Shown: positions 1 through 9,728, numbered from the stretch's first letter. The stretch is DNA of 44,486 bases from UPXZ01 sp047974405 (GCA_047974405.1 JBKECI010000057.1:1-44486), one strand, 5' to 3'. Notes: generated from the sequence alone by a model not told the origin. Program-made: numbers and translations.

Positions 1-1062
1 GTTTTTACGGCTGAAGGTACAGAAGTACACGGACGAGCTTTGCATGATGCCGTTACAGGAACAAATGTAGATGCACAACTATGGCGCTTCGAAGACGCGG
101 GTAACGGTTGGTTTCACATTATCAACAAGGTAGATGGTAAAAAAATAGACGTTGCTTATGACGCCTCTCGTTCGATAGGCTATGCAGCGACCACAACAAC
201 GCCTGCGTCCAAATTCAAACTTGCCGTAAACAGCAATACCGGTTTTTACACCATCGAATCGGAGTTGCCGGCAGTTGGCGGGGGCTCTTCCGAAATTTAC
301 CTCCACCAGGCAAACGATGGTGGAGGGCGCGACTACATCATTATGCTCGTAGGGACAGATTACGGCTTTGGTAGCAATTCCGCTCTGACTTTTGTACCGT
401 ATGTCGATTACAACATAGAATACAGCGACGATAGCAACGAAATCTGGTACAACATCGTAAACGGCAAGTTGGGAACGGATAATTTATCCATTCGCGATAA
501 TGACGGACAGGGCGATTATCCTTTATCGGTCGATATACTAGAGGCTAAAAGTGCTGCACAACAATGGAAAGTAATAAAAGACACTGCTCCCGGCGAGGTG
601 TATTTGGTTAATCGCGGTACGGGAAACTACATTCACACACAATCGGTTTCCCAAGGTATTTTCAACTTGACCCAACTTGGAGCCACGGCTGCCGGCACAC
701 AAACGTTGAATTACATCGGACAAGGGCAATACACCATATCGGGAGTAGAGCAAGACGACACTATGAGATATCTTCATCTGTCATCGATAAATGAAACGCC
801 ACAGGAATACACGTTTAAAAACGCGCTCAATTCCCCTTTCGCCTGGTACTTCCGCAAAGCAGACGATGATATGCTGAATACCTCCATTCCCACTACTGCA
901 CCGGTAAAAATAATAGTAAGAGAGCGTCGTGTGATAGTTGAAACCGACAATTACACCTTACGGGACATTAGTGGCAATACCCTGCGAAAAAACACGGTAC
1001 TGCCTGCCGGTATTTATTTGGTTACAACAAAGGGTACAACCACTAAAGTTATTGTAAAATAA
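1..1062 (+). CDS. Secreted RICIN-like lectin protein with T9SS sorting domain (5' truncated)
   Basis: The reading frame is open from the first base, so the start and any signal peptide lie outside the window. The visible 353 residues contain two stretches resembling beta-trefoil (RICIN-type) carbohydrate-binding repeats, with motifs such as DAQLWRFED and AQQWKVIKD that fit the QxW pattern, each followed by short strands. The last 50 or so residues look like a type A T9SS sorting domain: the pattern RDISGNTLRKNT, then LPAGIYLVTT, then a basic KVIVK end. Such proteins cross the outer membrane by T9SS and are anchored to the surface or released. It is the first of six secreted proteins on this strand, which suggests a glycan-binding role. 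The catalytic part, if any, would be in the missing N-terminus. Confidence 0.75.
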   Translation, partial: VFTAEGTEVHGRALHDAVTGTNVDAQLWRFEDAGNGWFHIINKVDGKKIDVAYDASRSIGYAATTTTPASKFKLAVNSNTGFYTIESELPAVGGGSSEIYLHQANDGGGRDYIIMLVGTDYGFGSNSALTFVPYVDYNIEYSDDSNEIWYNIVNGKLGTDNLSIRDNDGQGDYPLSVDILEAKSAAQQWKVIKDTAPGEVYLVNRGTGNYIHTQSVSQGIFNLTQLGATAAGTQTLNYIGQGQYTISGVEQDDTMRYLHLSSINETPQEYTFKNALNSPFAWYFRKADDDMLNTSIPTTAPVKIIVRERRVIVETDNYTLRDISGNTLRKNTVLPAGIYLVTTKGTTTKVIVK

Positions 1063-1101
1063 AGGAAACAAGTATTGGACATTCATAAAAAAACAACAGT
1101 T

Positions 1102-3201
1102 ATGATAAAAAATAATTTAAAAAACATAGTAAGTCTCTTTTTTATAGTCTTAACTACCATTTCATTGTCGGCGCAGCAATATTTTGTATCGTCGGTTGCA
1201 ACAAAGAGTACAACGGTTCCGGGCGATTTAACTTTCGCTGTCATTTCAGACACCCATTTGGGCAATTCCAAAGGTGAGGGACCGATGGTAAAAGTTCCCC
1301 TGGCATTAAAAAACATTACCTCCCACAAGCCTTTAGACGCTATTTTTGTGGTGGGCGACCTTACCGATAACGGTTCCACAGCACAATATACGCAATTTGT
1401 AGATGTTTTTGCCAACGATGATAATTACACCCATCCGGTGGGGCAGTTAGTTTTTATGCTTGGTAACCATGACAATTATGCAAGTAAAGACAATTACACA
1501 AATGGATTAAAGCTTTTTAATAACAATCAACTCTACCCTTTTGATCAGTATTTAGTGATAAAGGGCTATCCGTTTATCGTTATCAGCCAGCGTAACGGTT
1601 CCAATACCGACGCTACCAACGAAACCAGTGGCACAGGGGCTTATCCACAAGCCGTGCAGGATACACTGGCAAGTTGGCTGGCGCGCGCCGCCGCCGAATG
1701 CCCTGGCAAGCCGATATTTGTATTTACACACATACCCCCCAAATACACCTGTTACAGTTCGTGGCCCGGCGAAGGCGATGGCACTTCATGGCCCACGTGG
1801 AGTATGAAGACACTCAATCCTATCCTGAACAACTATCCGCAGGCAGTTGTATTTGGCGGACACAGCCACTATCCCATAGGCGATCCACGCTCGATACATC
1901 AAGGTGTAAATCCCAATTCGGACAAGAAAAATTTCTTCACGGGAATCAATACGGGAAGTACTACATACAGCGAAATTCACAAACCCTCCGTGGATATCGG
2001 TATTCATCCCGAAAAATACGACTACGTTACCGAAGGGATGATCCTGACAGCACAATCTAACGGTGATGTAGAAATTCAACGTTGGGATACTTACCGCAAC
2101 GAAGAGATGCATCCCGAAAGTCGCTGGACACTAAAAGCTCCACACGATGGTTCGGCATTTCAGTATGCCGACAAGCGCGATGTATCCGATGTTCCCTTCG
2201 GTTTTACTAATCCTGTCAGGGATGGACTCCCTGCACCTTCATTTATAGGTACAGACACTCCGGTAATCAGTGAAGTTGGTATCAATGCTTGTACAGTTAC
2301 ATTTCCACAGGCTACCGACAACGATTATGTGTTTCGCTACCTTATTCAGATTAAAAACCAGAGTGGAACGACAGTGAAAGAATTTCGCAAGTTTTCGCAG
2401 TTCTACCTTAATAGTCAAATGCCCGACAGCCTGTCGGTTACATTTGATGGTTTGGCAAAAAGCACCGATTATACTGCCGAAGTAACGGCTTACGATTCGT
2501 ATGATAACATCTCCACACCCATCGTCAGCACGCAGTTTACAACGCTGGCAGACGATGACCCTATCAATCAACCTCCCACGTCACAAGGACAATGGCTTTT
2601 TGATGACGCAAGCGATTTAACAAAAGCAGAAATAGGCAATCCGTTGATAAAAGGGAAAGGGACATCAAATCCAACTATTCCATCCGACAACTCGAACATT
2701 ATTGCCACAGCAGGACCAAATATCAATAACGGCGCGGCACGGATACCTTTAAATAGCTTGTTGAAAATGGAACACGGAAGTGGCGCTATCGACTCATATT
2801 CGATTATGTTTGATATTAAAATACCGGCGACAGGCAGATACTACGCGCTCTTTGAAACCAACCTCGCCAATAACGACGACGCAGATCTCTTTATCAATAA
2901 AAGTGGCTGTTTGGGAAAGAACGGGAGCGGATTTGGAGGGTACAGTGCAGCTGCCGTATCGACAGAAGTTTGGTATCGGGTAGTGTATGTTTGTAAGGCA
3001 GGTACACCAACTGTTTACCTCAACGGATCGTTAGCAAAACAAGGGACATCAAGCGATAACGCAAATAGGATTAATGCAAATGGTTTGCTACTCTTTGCCG
3101 ATAATAGCAGCGAAGACAATGAGATGGACGTTGCCGAAGTCCGTTTTTGGAATACCGCTTTAACTGCGATTCAAGTATCAAATTTAGGAGAAATACAATA
3201 A
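1102..3201 (+). CDS. Secreted calcineurin-like metallophosphoesterase with FN3-like and LamG-like domains
   Basis: The ATG at 1102 is preferred over the in-frame TTG at 1075 because it begins a clean signal peptide (MIKNNLKNIVSLFFIVLTT, cleavage near LSAQQ). Residues 45-265 carry the complete metallophosphoesterase signature: D50-x-H52 (SDTHLG), D86 (GDLTDNG), N122-H123-D (GNHDNY), H210 (FTHIPP) and H254-x-H256 (GGHSH), so a two-metal phosphoesterase site is expected to be intact. A fibronectin-III-like segment follows at about residues 385-475 and a LamG/jelly-roll module at about 500-699 (motifs SYSIMFDIKIP, VAEVRFWNTAL). Unlike several neighbours it shows no C-terminal T9SS sorting domain. 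The substrate cannot be read from the sequence; phosphorylated glycans, nucleotides or phosphodiesters are all possible. Confidence 0.85.
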   Translation: MIKNNLKNIVSLFFIVLTTISLSAQQYFVSSVATKSTTVPGDLTFAVISDTHLGNSKGEGPMVKVPLALKNITSHKPLDAIFVVGDLTDNGSTAQYTQFVDVFANDDNYTHPVGQLVFMLGNHDNYASKDNYTNGLKLFNNNQLYPFDQYLVIKGYPFIVISQRNGSNTDATNETSGTGAYPQAVQDTLASWLARAAAECPGKPIFVFTHIPPKYTCYSSWPGEGDGTSWPTWSMKTLNPILNNYPQAVVFGGHSHYPIGDPRSIHQGVNPNSDKKNFFTGINTGSTTYSEIHKPSVDIGIHPEKYDYVTEGMILTAQSNGDVEIQRWDTYRNEEMHPESRWTLKAPHDGSAFQYADKRDVSDVPFGFTNPVRDGLPAPSFIGTDTPVISEVGINACTVTFPQATDNDYVFRYLIQIKNQSGTTVKEFRKFSQFYLNSQMPDSLSVTFDGLAKSTDYTAEVTAYDSYDNISTPIVSTQFTTLADDDPINQPPTSQGQWLFDDASDLTKAEIGNPLIKGKGTSNPTIPSDNSNIIATAGPNINNGAARIPLNSLLKMEHGSGAIDSYSIMFDIKIPATGRYYALFETNLANNDDADLFINKSGCLGKNGSGFGGYSAAAVSTEVWYRVVYVCKAGTPTVYLNGSLAKQGTSSDNANRINANGLLLFADNSSEDNEMDVAEVRFWNTALTAIQVSNLGEIQ

Positions 3202-3227
3202 TAACTATTAGCTAAAACTTTTTACAG

Positions 3228-5975
3228 ATGAAAAAAATTAATTCTCTATTAGTTGCAGTATCAATGGTCATTTCATTCTCTCTGTCCACACGAGCAAGCA
3301 ATGAAACGGTAACAGATGCCACCCAATTGGCAACGGCTATTACCACTAACATTGCCGATACTATACTGATATCGGGAGACTTTACGATTTCAACGGAACT
3401 CGCAATCGGCAGAACATTGGTTATTAAAGGTATTGACAATCCGATGTTGTCCGGTGGCGGAAGTACCCGTTTCGCAAATGTTACAAGTGGAGCACTGACT
3501 ATCGATGGAGTCCGATTTTCCGAATTTAATGCGCCTTCGGGAGACGGAGGTTGCCTCAACATCTCTACTACCGAAGACATAACGATAAAAAACTGCACAT
3601 TCTTAAAGTGCAATGTAGTGAACAGCACCGGTGGCGCGATATACATTAAACCAAATACGACCACCACGGCTGTGACCACTACGCTCATTAATTGTGTTTT
3701 CTCCAATTGTTCAAACAACAGTACAACGACAAGCGGTTATGGAGGGGCTGTCAATGTATCTGCAAGCGCCAATCTGAGCCATATCTTGAACGTCTATAAT
3801 TGTACATTTGCCAATAATACAGGCGGACGTTACGGTGGAAATCACGTATCTATAGAAAATGGACCGGACGCTACATTTACCAATTGTGTATTCTTTGGTG
3901 GCAATGGTGGCAAAAACTACCGAAACAACGACGCGCTTAACATACGCATAAACAGCGGCGCTTCTTTTGCTACGTTTGTTAATTGCTATATCGACAGCGG
4001 AACTGGTTACGCTACAAGCAATACAAGCAATGATGTTACGCTTACCAACTCAAACTCAGACGGAGGATTTTTTTCAGGTACTTTAGGGGGAGGCAAACCT
4101 TTGAAATGGATAGCTACAAAGAGTAACGGGTCTGCCAAATTTATACAGCCTTCGGCAAGTGTCGATGGCGTTGATGCTAGTACAACCAACGATGCACTTA
4201 CAACTAATTACTGCATTCAGGAAGGCTCGGTTTTGGTCGATGCCGGCGCAGATATTTCGGCAACCACTACAACCGATATTTTGACAAATAATCGTGCCTA
4301 TAACGGCGCTACCGATATTGGCGCTTATGAGTTTGCAAAATTTGCTGTTTCACACAGTGCCGTTGCAGGCATCACAATTGCCCCATCAAGTGATGCCGAT
4401 GGCGATTACGGTATCTATACATCCTATACGCTTACATTCAGCGTGCCGGCAGGTTACGCACCCGAGGTATCTGTTACCGGCAGTTCGCATACTCTTACGG
4501 CAAATGGAGGAAACAACTACCTCTTAACGGTAGAAGTAACCGCCGCTACTGTCATAACCCTTGATATAGTGCCTTCTTCGATAGTAACCGTAACGAAAAC
4601 AGTAGGTATCAACACGATAACATCACCAACATTAAACGGTGGCAATACTTACATATCAGCATCCTCTTCGACCATTACATTTACAATAAATGAAGGTTAT
4701 AAAAACCCGAACATACATATCACAAGCGGTACGGCTACAGTATCGGCCATTACAAACAATAACGACGAATACTCCGTAACCCTAAGCGATGTGAGCGACG
4801 ATGTAAGTGTAACCCTCACAGCTATACCGGTGGTTTATGACTATACCATAACCACCACCAACGCTACGGTAATTACAAACTACAACGCTACTTATACGGT
4901 TGAAGAAAGCGCCCCGGGTTCTATTGTATTTACGCTTCCGGTCGGTTATCATTTGCCTCGCGTAATAATAAACGGTGTGTCCAAAGAGACCGTAAAATCA
5001 GGAACAGATTACACGATTAATACACCGACTGCAGAACATGTAACATCAAACACGGTTATTACAATTTATGCTTACGCCGAAAATATGTTGCCGGTAAGCG
5101 AAGATACTTACATTGACGGACGTGCAACAACTGCCGATAACTCTACAAGTAATGAAATTCGTGCGCAAGCGTCAGAATCGAGCTATCAACGCGTTGCGGT
5201 ATTGAAGTTTGACGCTACTGATATAGCAACAAATAATTATAACAAAGCCGTACTTCGCCTGGTGTTAAGACAGAAACAGAAAACTTACTTTGAAACGGTT
5301 ATAGCTAAAGCGGCAACAGGCACCGAATCTTTCAATACTATCAATTGGGAGAACAACTCTGCTTACTATACCAATGACAATATTTCACCAGAGGTAGATC
5401 CCGAAGTATCTGTAACAACTCAGGTCGATAAACCAATAGAATTGGATGTAACCGATTATGTATTTAGCAATTTAACCAATAATCTGCGTATGGGCGTTAC
5501 CGCCGGACAAAGTGGAACAAAAGATGGAGCAATATATTTTCATTCTTTCGAAAATGGCTACGCAGGCTACGTTCCTCAGTTGGTATTTTCATCCGTAGAT
5601 ACTATTACCGCTATAGTGGCTGAGGGTATCGTACTTGTTGGCGAAGATACTATTACCGTAAATCGCGGTAGCACCCATTCTATTAACTTCAGCGTAGATG
5701 TAAACTATAAAAATCCGGGAGTAAAAATCAATGGAACATCCTATACGCTCGGCGAAGCCGTTGATGGCATTTACACGATCAATATCCCTGCAACTACCGG
5801 CAATGTAAAAGTCGAAATTACGTGCAATGTACTTACAGGTCTTGGTATCATTAATTCTGAAGATATTTCAATTCGATACTTTACTCCGCAAGGCGTAGAG
5901 GTAGATAAACCGATACGAGGAAATATTTACATTGTAAAACACGGTGCAAAAACAATAAAAATATTTTATAAGTAA
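3228..5975 (+). CDS. Secreted beta-helix protein with repeated beta modules, CBM96 and T9SS sorting domain
   Basis: A signal peptide (MKKINSLLVAVSMVISFSLS) is followed by a right-handed beta-helix at about residues 40-370, seen as spaced rungs INCVFSNC, YNCTFANNT, TNCVFFGG and VNCYIDSG and closed by NGATDIGAYEF, typical of choice-of-anchor Q/pectate-lyase-like proteins. Next come three degenerate beta modules sharing a GY-x-x-P core (PAGYAPEV, NEGYKNPNI, PVGYHLPRV). A CBM96/DNRLRE-type domain at about 620-790 starts SEDTYIDGRATT, and a fourth copy of the repeat follows (VNYKNPGVK). The C-terminus fits a type A T9SS sorting domain (IRYFTPQGVEVD, GNIYIVKHG, KIFYK). No catalytic residues could be identified, so it may be a glycan-binding or lyase-like protein. 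The start context is ACAGATG, as in two neighbours. Confidence 0.8.
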   Translation: MKKINSLLVAVSMVISFSLSTRASNETVTDATQLATAITTNIADTILISGDFTISTELAIGRTLVIKGIDNPMLSGGGSTRFANVTSGALTIDGVRFSEFNAPSGDGGCLNISTTEDITIKNCTFLKCNVVNSTGGAIYIKPNTTTTAVTTTLINCVFSNCSNNSTTTSGYGGAVNVSASANLSHILNVYNCTFANNTGGRYGGNHVSIENGPDATFTNCVFFGGNGGKNYRNNDALNIRINSGASFATFVNCYIDSGTGYATSNTSNDVTLTNSNSDGGFFSGTLGGGKPLKWIATKSNGSAKFIQPSASVDGVDASTTNDALTTNYCIQEGSVLVDAGADISATTTTDILTNNRAYNGATDIGAYEFAKFAVSHSAVAGITIAPSSDADGDYGIYTSYTLTFSVPAGYAPEVSVTGSSHTLTANGGNNYLLTVEVTAATVITLDIVPSSIVTVTKTVGINTITSPTLNGGNTYISASSSTITFTINEGYKNPNIHITSGTATVSAITNNNDEYSVTLSDVSDDVSVTLTAIPVVYDYTITTTNATVITNYNATYTVEESAPGSIVFTLPVGYHLPRVIINGVSKETVKSGTDYTINTPTAEHVTSNTVITIYAYAENMLPVSEDTYIDGRATTADNSTSNEIRAQASESSYQRVAVLKFDATDIATNNYNKAVLRLVLRQKQKTYFETVIAKAATGTESFNTINWENNSAYYTNDNISPEVDPEVSVTTQVDKPIELDVTDYVFSNLTNNLRMGVTAGQSGTKDGAIYFHSFENGYAGYVPQLVFSSVDTITAIVAEGIVLVGEDTITVNRGSTHSINFSVDVNYKNPGVKINGTSYTLGEAVDGIYTINIPATTGNVKVEITCNVLTGLGIINSEDISIRYFTPQGVEVDKPIRGNIYIVKHGAKTIKIFYK

Positions 5976-6000
5976 TAGATTGATTGTTGTTTAATTGATA

Positions 6001-6080
6001 TGTCCGCTTGTGGACAAGCTTGATGATTCGCGGTTTCAAAACCGTATCCGGCCGGTGGCGGTTGAATGTCTGCCACCGGT
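6001..6080. repeat. Three adjacent small hairpins in the intergenic gap
   Basis: Three inverted repeats lie in succession between the beta-helix gene and the lyase gene. TGTCC/GGACA is at 6001-6005/6012-6016. CGGTT/AACCG is at 6031-6035/6040-6044. CCGGTGGC/GCCACCGG is at 6052-6059/6072-6079, with a 12-nt loop. No T-tract follows the last stem, so a classical terminator is doubtful. A processing or attenuating structure is possible. Confidence 0.45.
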
Positions 6081-6137
6081 AACAAAAATATTTACGCGCA
6101 AGTGCCATCTGATAACTAACAAATAAATTATAAACAG

Positions 6138-9116
6138 ATGAAAATAATAACTATGAAACACAAATTACTTTATTTGCTATTGTTGCTCGTATTTACAAGT
6201 GGTATAGCACAAAACGGCACATCCGATTTCAACCTTATTATGGAGCGAATCCGGCAAACAGAGTGGAAAATGATTAATGACGTTTCTGCACTTGATATTG
6301 AAGTCGATTGGCTGCTCAACACCATCCAAACAAGTGGTAAATGGGACGATATTGACTACAGCAGTACCGCCCAAACAGGTTGGGAGCCGCTTACACACCT
6401 AACTCGTATGAAAAAACTTGTATTGGCTTATACCCTGAATACATCGGCATATTACGGGAGTGCAGATATTTTTACCGCCATCACAAATGGTTTTAACTTT
6501 TGGCACGGCTCCGATCCACGCAGTACCAACTGGTACGTTCAGCAAATTGCCTGTCCGCAACAGATAGGAATTATGCTGATTTTGATGCGCGGCGGAACAC
6601 AGCAACTTGCTACTAACATCGAAAACAAACTGATAGCACGTATGGAGGCTATCGGTGGTCGTCCTGATCAAGGCGGATCACAAGGCACGGGAGCCAATAA
6701 AATCGATATCGCTACACATTGGGTCTATCGCGGGTGCCTCAAGGAAGACGTCGCAGTACTCTCGTTTGGTATTGAACAAGTATATTATCCGGTATTTGTA
6801 ACCACAGGCGAAGGTTTACAAAGCGATTACAGTTATTTTCAGCACGGACAGCAGTTTTTCAACGGCGGTTACGCCATTTCGTTTGTCAAAGGGGTAGCCC
6901 GCATAGCCAATTTTACTACCGGAACGCAATACCAACTGCCTGCCGAGAAACTGGAATTGCTCACCACCTTTACCCGCATTGGTTATCTGAATCTTATCCG
7001 TGGTAAACACTACCTCTACAATGTAATCGGACGCGGACTGAGCCGTCCCGGAGCTTTGAATGCATCATCGGCTGTAAATATGACAGATTTGACCAGCAAT
7101 CTTGATACACCTCATTCAAGTGAATACGAAGCGGCTATCAAACGTCTCAGCGGAGAAAAACCGGCATCCTACGGTATGGCAACCGGACAAAAACACTTTT
7201 GGCGTGGCGATTATTCGCTTTGTTATTCGCCGGCTTACAGTTTTGACGTGCGTATGGCTTCCACTCGTACTTATCGTAACGAAAATGGCAACGGCGAAAA
7301 TCTCAAAGGCTACTTTCTCTCCGAAGGCGCCCACACTATCTCAGTGGATGGAGACGAATACCTCGATATTTTTCCTGTATGGAATTGGACACGTATTCCG
7401 GGAATTACAGCACCACAAAAAACCTCCATCCCTAAGCCCGCGCAGTGGGGAACATACGGCACATCAAATTTTGCAGGAGGCGTATCCAATGGCTCACAGG
7501 GTATCACCGTTTTTTCTCTCAACAACAGTGAATACGGTATCAATACTGTCGCAAAAAAAGCGTGGTTTATGTTTGGAGACGAAATCATATGTCTTGGAGC
7601 GGGAATTACTTCCACCGCCACGGAAGAAATCAATACCACTGCAAACCAATGCCTGCTCAACGGAGATATAGTAGCATCGTCCAACGGAGCAGAAATAATC
7701 TTGACAACGGGAACTCACACTCTTACTGACGTCGATTGGATTTATCACGATAAAGTAGGCTATTTTTTTCCAAAAAAAGACAACGTTTATCTGACCAACG
7801 AAAACCGGACGGGCAACTGGAACGCGATAAACTCCACCTACTCCACCTCCGAGACAAAAGACGTATTCACACTTTGGTTCAATCACGGTACTAAACCAAC
7901 TGCCGCCAAATATGCCTATATTATTGTACCCGGCAAAACACTTGATGAGACAAGGCAGTATTCTACGGATAATATCAAGATATTGATAAATAGCGATTCG
8001 GTACAGGTAGTACAAAATTTATCTCAAAATATGTGGGGATTTGTGTTTTATAAAGCGGCAACTTTTACCAACGGAAATTTTACACTGAAAGCCGGAAATC
8101 CCTGTGTGATGATGCTGGAAAATCCAGAAACGGCAAGCGTAAACGGATGGCTCGCCGATCCGTCACAAATCAAACGGCGTTTGAATTTGCGCTTTGTTTC
8201 CAATGTTTTAGGTAATGAAAAAGAATTGATTGCAGAGTTACCCAAAACTCCTTATGCCGGTTCTACAGTTGAACTTGTCATTGACAGCAACACGCCTAAC
8301 TACGACCCGACACAAAGCACTTTGCAAAAAATTTACCCTGCCGATGACGCTTACGTACGTGATGGCGGTTATGGCTCTACCAATTACGGCTCGGAAGATT
8401 TGATTGTCAAGTTGGACAACGCAGACGGTTACCGCCGTCAGTTCTTCCTTAAATTCGACCTCGAAAACTTAGAACCCGATACCATAGAGCATGCCGAACT
8501 GGTACTTACAGTAGCAAGCGCCAACACAAATATAGCTGCCACACAATGGGAATTATACTATGTTGCTAATGATAATTGGACAGAATCTACGCTTGTGTGG
8601 AACAATAAGCCTACAGCATCTACATTGCTCGGAACCTTTCCCGGCAGTCCAGCAGGGACAGAAGCCATTTATGATCTGAAACAGACTATCGCAGACGAAC
8701 TGTTGGAAAATGGTGATACCAAACTAAGTTTTAACGTAGTCTCCACACAACGTGCCGATGGAAAAACAGATGCCGCCTTTTTTTCGAAAGAGAACGGCGA
8801 CGAAGATACTCGCCCCCATATTTTGGTTAAGAAAAAGAGAACGGCAGCCACATACGAAAGTCCGCTCGCTTCCTCTTCGATAAGCATGCTGACCAATCCT
8901 GTGAAACGTGGCGAAAAAGCTGTATTGATGTACAATGCAGCCATTCCTAAAAGCCTAACAGTAAATGTCTATGATAGCTACGGAAGAACGATTTTACAGT
9001 ATAAAATGATGCCGACCAATGCCAACAATCGAATTATTTTGGAAACAGCACAGCTTAATACCGGTCTGTATCTCGTTGCAATAAACGGAAGCACCGTAAA
9101 AATGTTGGTAAAATAG
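6138..9116 (+). CDS. Polysaccharide lyase family 8 (chondroitin AC/hyaluronate lyase type) with CBM96 and T9SS sorting domain
   Basis: After a signal peptide (MKHKLLYLLLLLVFTSGIAQ; the start may be 6138 or the ATG at 6153) come an alpha/alpha-toroid and a super-sandwich domain to about residue 730. The PL8 catalytic residues can be placed: N187 (GANKIDIATHW), H236 and Y245 (QHGQQFFNGGYA), R299 and R303 (GRGLSR), and E382 (RNENGNGEN). From memory of the Pedobacter heparinus chondroitin AC lyase (N175, H225, Y234, R288, R292, E371), every residue except Asn is shifted by 11. A CBM96/DNRLRE domain spans about 733-905 (starting YPADDAYVRDGG). The C-terminal 80 residues form a T9SS sorting domain (VNVYDSYGRTI, LNTGLYLVAING, KMLVK). 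It should cleave acidic glycosaminoglycans by beta-elimination outside the cell. The exact substrate is not settled: chondroitin, hyaluronan and xanthan lyases share this fold. Confidence 0.9.
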   Translation: MKIITMKHKLLYLLLLLVFTSGIAQNGTSDFNLIMERIRQTEWKMINDVSALDIEVDWLLNTIQTSGKWDDIDYSSTAQTGWEPLTHLTRMKKLVLAYTLNTSAYYGSADIFTAITNGFNFWHGSDPRSTNWYVQQIACPQQIGIMLILMRGGTQQLATNIENKLIARMEAIGGRPDQGGSQGTGANKIDIATHWVYRGCLKEDVAVLSFGIEQVYYPVFVTTGEGLQSDYSYFQHGQQFFNGGYAISFVKGVARIANFTTGTQYQLPAEKLELLTTFTRIGYLNLIRGKHYLYNVIGRGLSRPGALNASSAVNMTDLTSNLDTPHSSEYEAAIKRLSGEKPASYGMATGQKHFWRGDYSLCYSPAYSFDVRMASTRTYRNENGNGENLKGYFLSEGAHTISVDGDEYLDIFPVWNWTRIPGITAPQKTSIPKPAQWGTYGTSNFAGGVSNGSQGITVFSLNNSEYGINTVAKKAWFMFGDEIICLGAGITSTATEEINTTANQCLLNGDIVASSNGAEIILTTGTHTLTDVDWIYHDKVGYFFPKKDNVYLTNENRTGNWNAINSTYSTSETKDVFTLWFNHGTKPTAAKYAYIIVPGKTLDETRQYSTDNIKILINSDSVQVVQNLSQNMWGFVFYKAATFTNGNFTLKAGNPCVMMLENPETASVNGWLADPSQIKRRLNLRFVSNVLGNEKELIAELPKTPYAGSTVELVIDSNTPNYDPTQSTLQKIYPADDAYVRDGGYGSTNYGSEDLIVKLDNADGYRRQFFLKFDLENLEPDTIEHAELVLTVASANTNIAATQWELYYVANDNWTESTLVWNNKPTASTLLGTFPGSPAGTEAIYDLKQTIADELLENGDTKLSFNVVSTQRADGKTDAAFFSKENGDEDTRPHILVKKKRTAATYESPLASSSISMLTNPVKRGEKAVLMYNAAIPKSLTVNVYDSYGRTILQYKMMPTNANNRIILETAQLNTGLYLVAINGSTVKMLVK

Positions 9117-9230
9117 AAACTCGAATAATAAAAAACGGGGAGCTTTCAGAAGATACATTGTGATACTTAACGTAGAATAAAACGTATAGATAAAACAAAT
9201 TAACAAATAAACTACTAAATTTAAAAACAG

Positions 9231-9728
9231 ATGAAATCTTTTAAGTACTGGATATTTTTCCTTTGGGCAATTTCCGCAGTCTGTCTAAAAGCACAAACAG
9301 GCAACATACTTTATGTGAACGGAAACGATGAAACAGCCACCAATTATGATTTGGACGAAATACGCAAATTGACATTTACATCGTCTGAACTTGTGATTAA
9401 CAAAAACAATGGCAGTCAAACATTGGTCGGCTTTACCGATTTACAGCATTTGACTTTTGCACCATTCTATCCTATCGGACCGGACTTGGGCACAAAGGTC
9501 TCTAATGAGACAGTCTTGAACATTTACCCCAGTCCGGTTGAAAATAGATTACACGTTAAAAACTACGAAATCTTACCCAACGATGTTGCTGTAACAATTA
9601 TCGACCTGTCTGGCAGATTGATAACAGATTGTAAAATGTTATATGGCTCAATTAATATAAGTCATCTAAAATCAGGCATCTATTTTATTAAGATTGAAAA
9701 TACAACTTTTAAATTTATTAAAAAGTAA
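9231..9728 (+). CDS. Small secreted protein with T9SS sorting domain
   Basis: This 165-residue protein has a signal peptide (MKSFKYWIFFLWAISAVCLKAQ). A short module of about 60 residues follows, with two similar endings (LDEIRKLTF and FTDLQHLTF), and then a T9SS sorting domain (LNIYPSPVENRLHV, VTIIDLSGRLI, LKSGIYFIKIEN, FKFIKK). Nothing else is present, so it is a minimal T9SS cargo. A related N-terminal module ending GIDSITFP occurs in the next protein. The gene lies 5 nt upstream of the M60 peptidase gene and is surely co-transcribed with it. Its function is unknown; a surface partner or anchoring subunit for the peptidase is an inference. The start is preceded by AAAACAG, as in two other genes of this cluster. 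Confidence 0.85.
   Translation: MKSFKYWIFFLWAISAVCLKAQTGNILYVNGNDETATNYDLDEIRKLTFTSSELVINKNNGSQTLVGFTDLQHLTFAPFYPIGPDLGTKVSNETVLNIYPSPVENRLHVKNYEILPNDVAVTIIDLSGRLITDCKMLYGSINISHLKSGIYFIKIENTTFKFIKK

Noticed and set aside
1674..2060. Open frame overlapping the metallophosphoesterase gene
   Set aside because: Low-complexity, arginine-rich translation in a shadow frame; the metallophosphoesterase frame has all family motifs.
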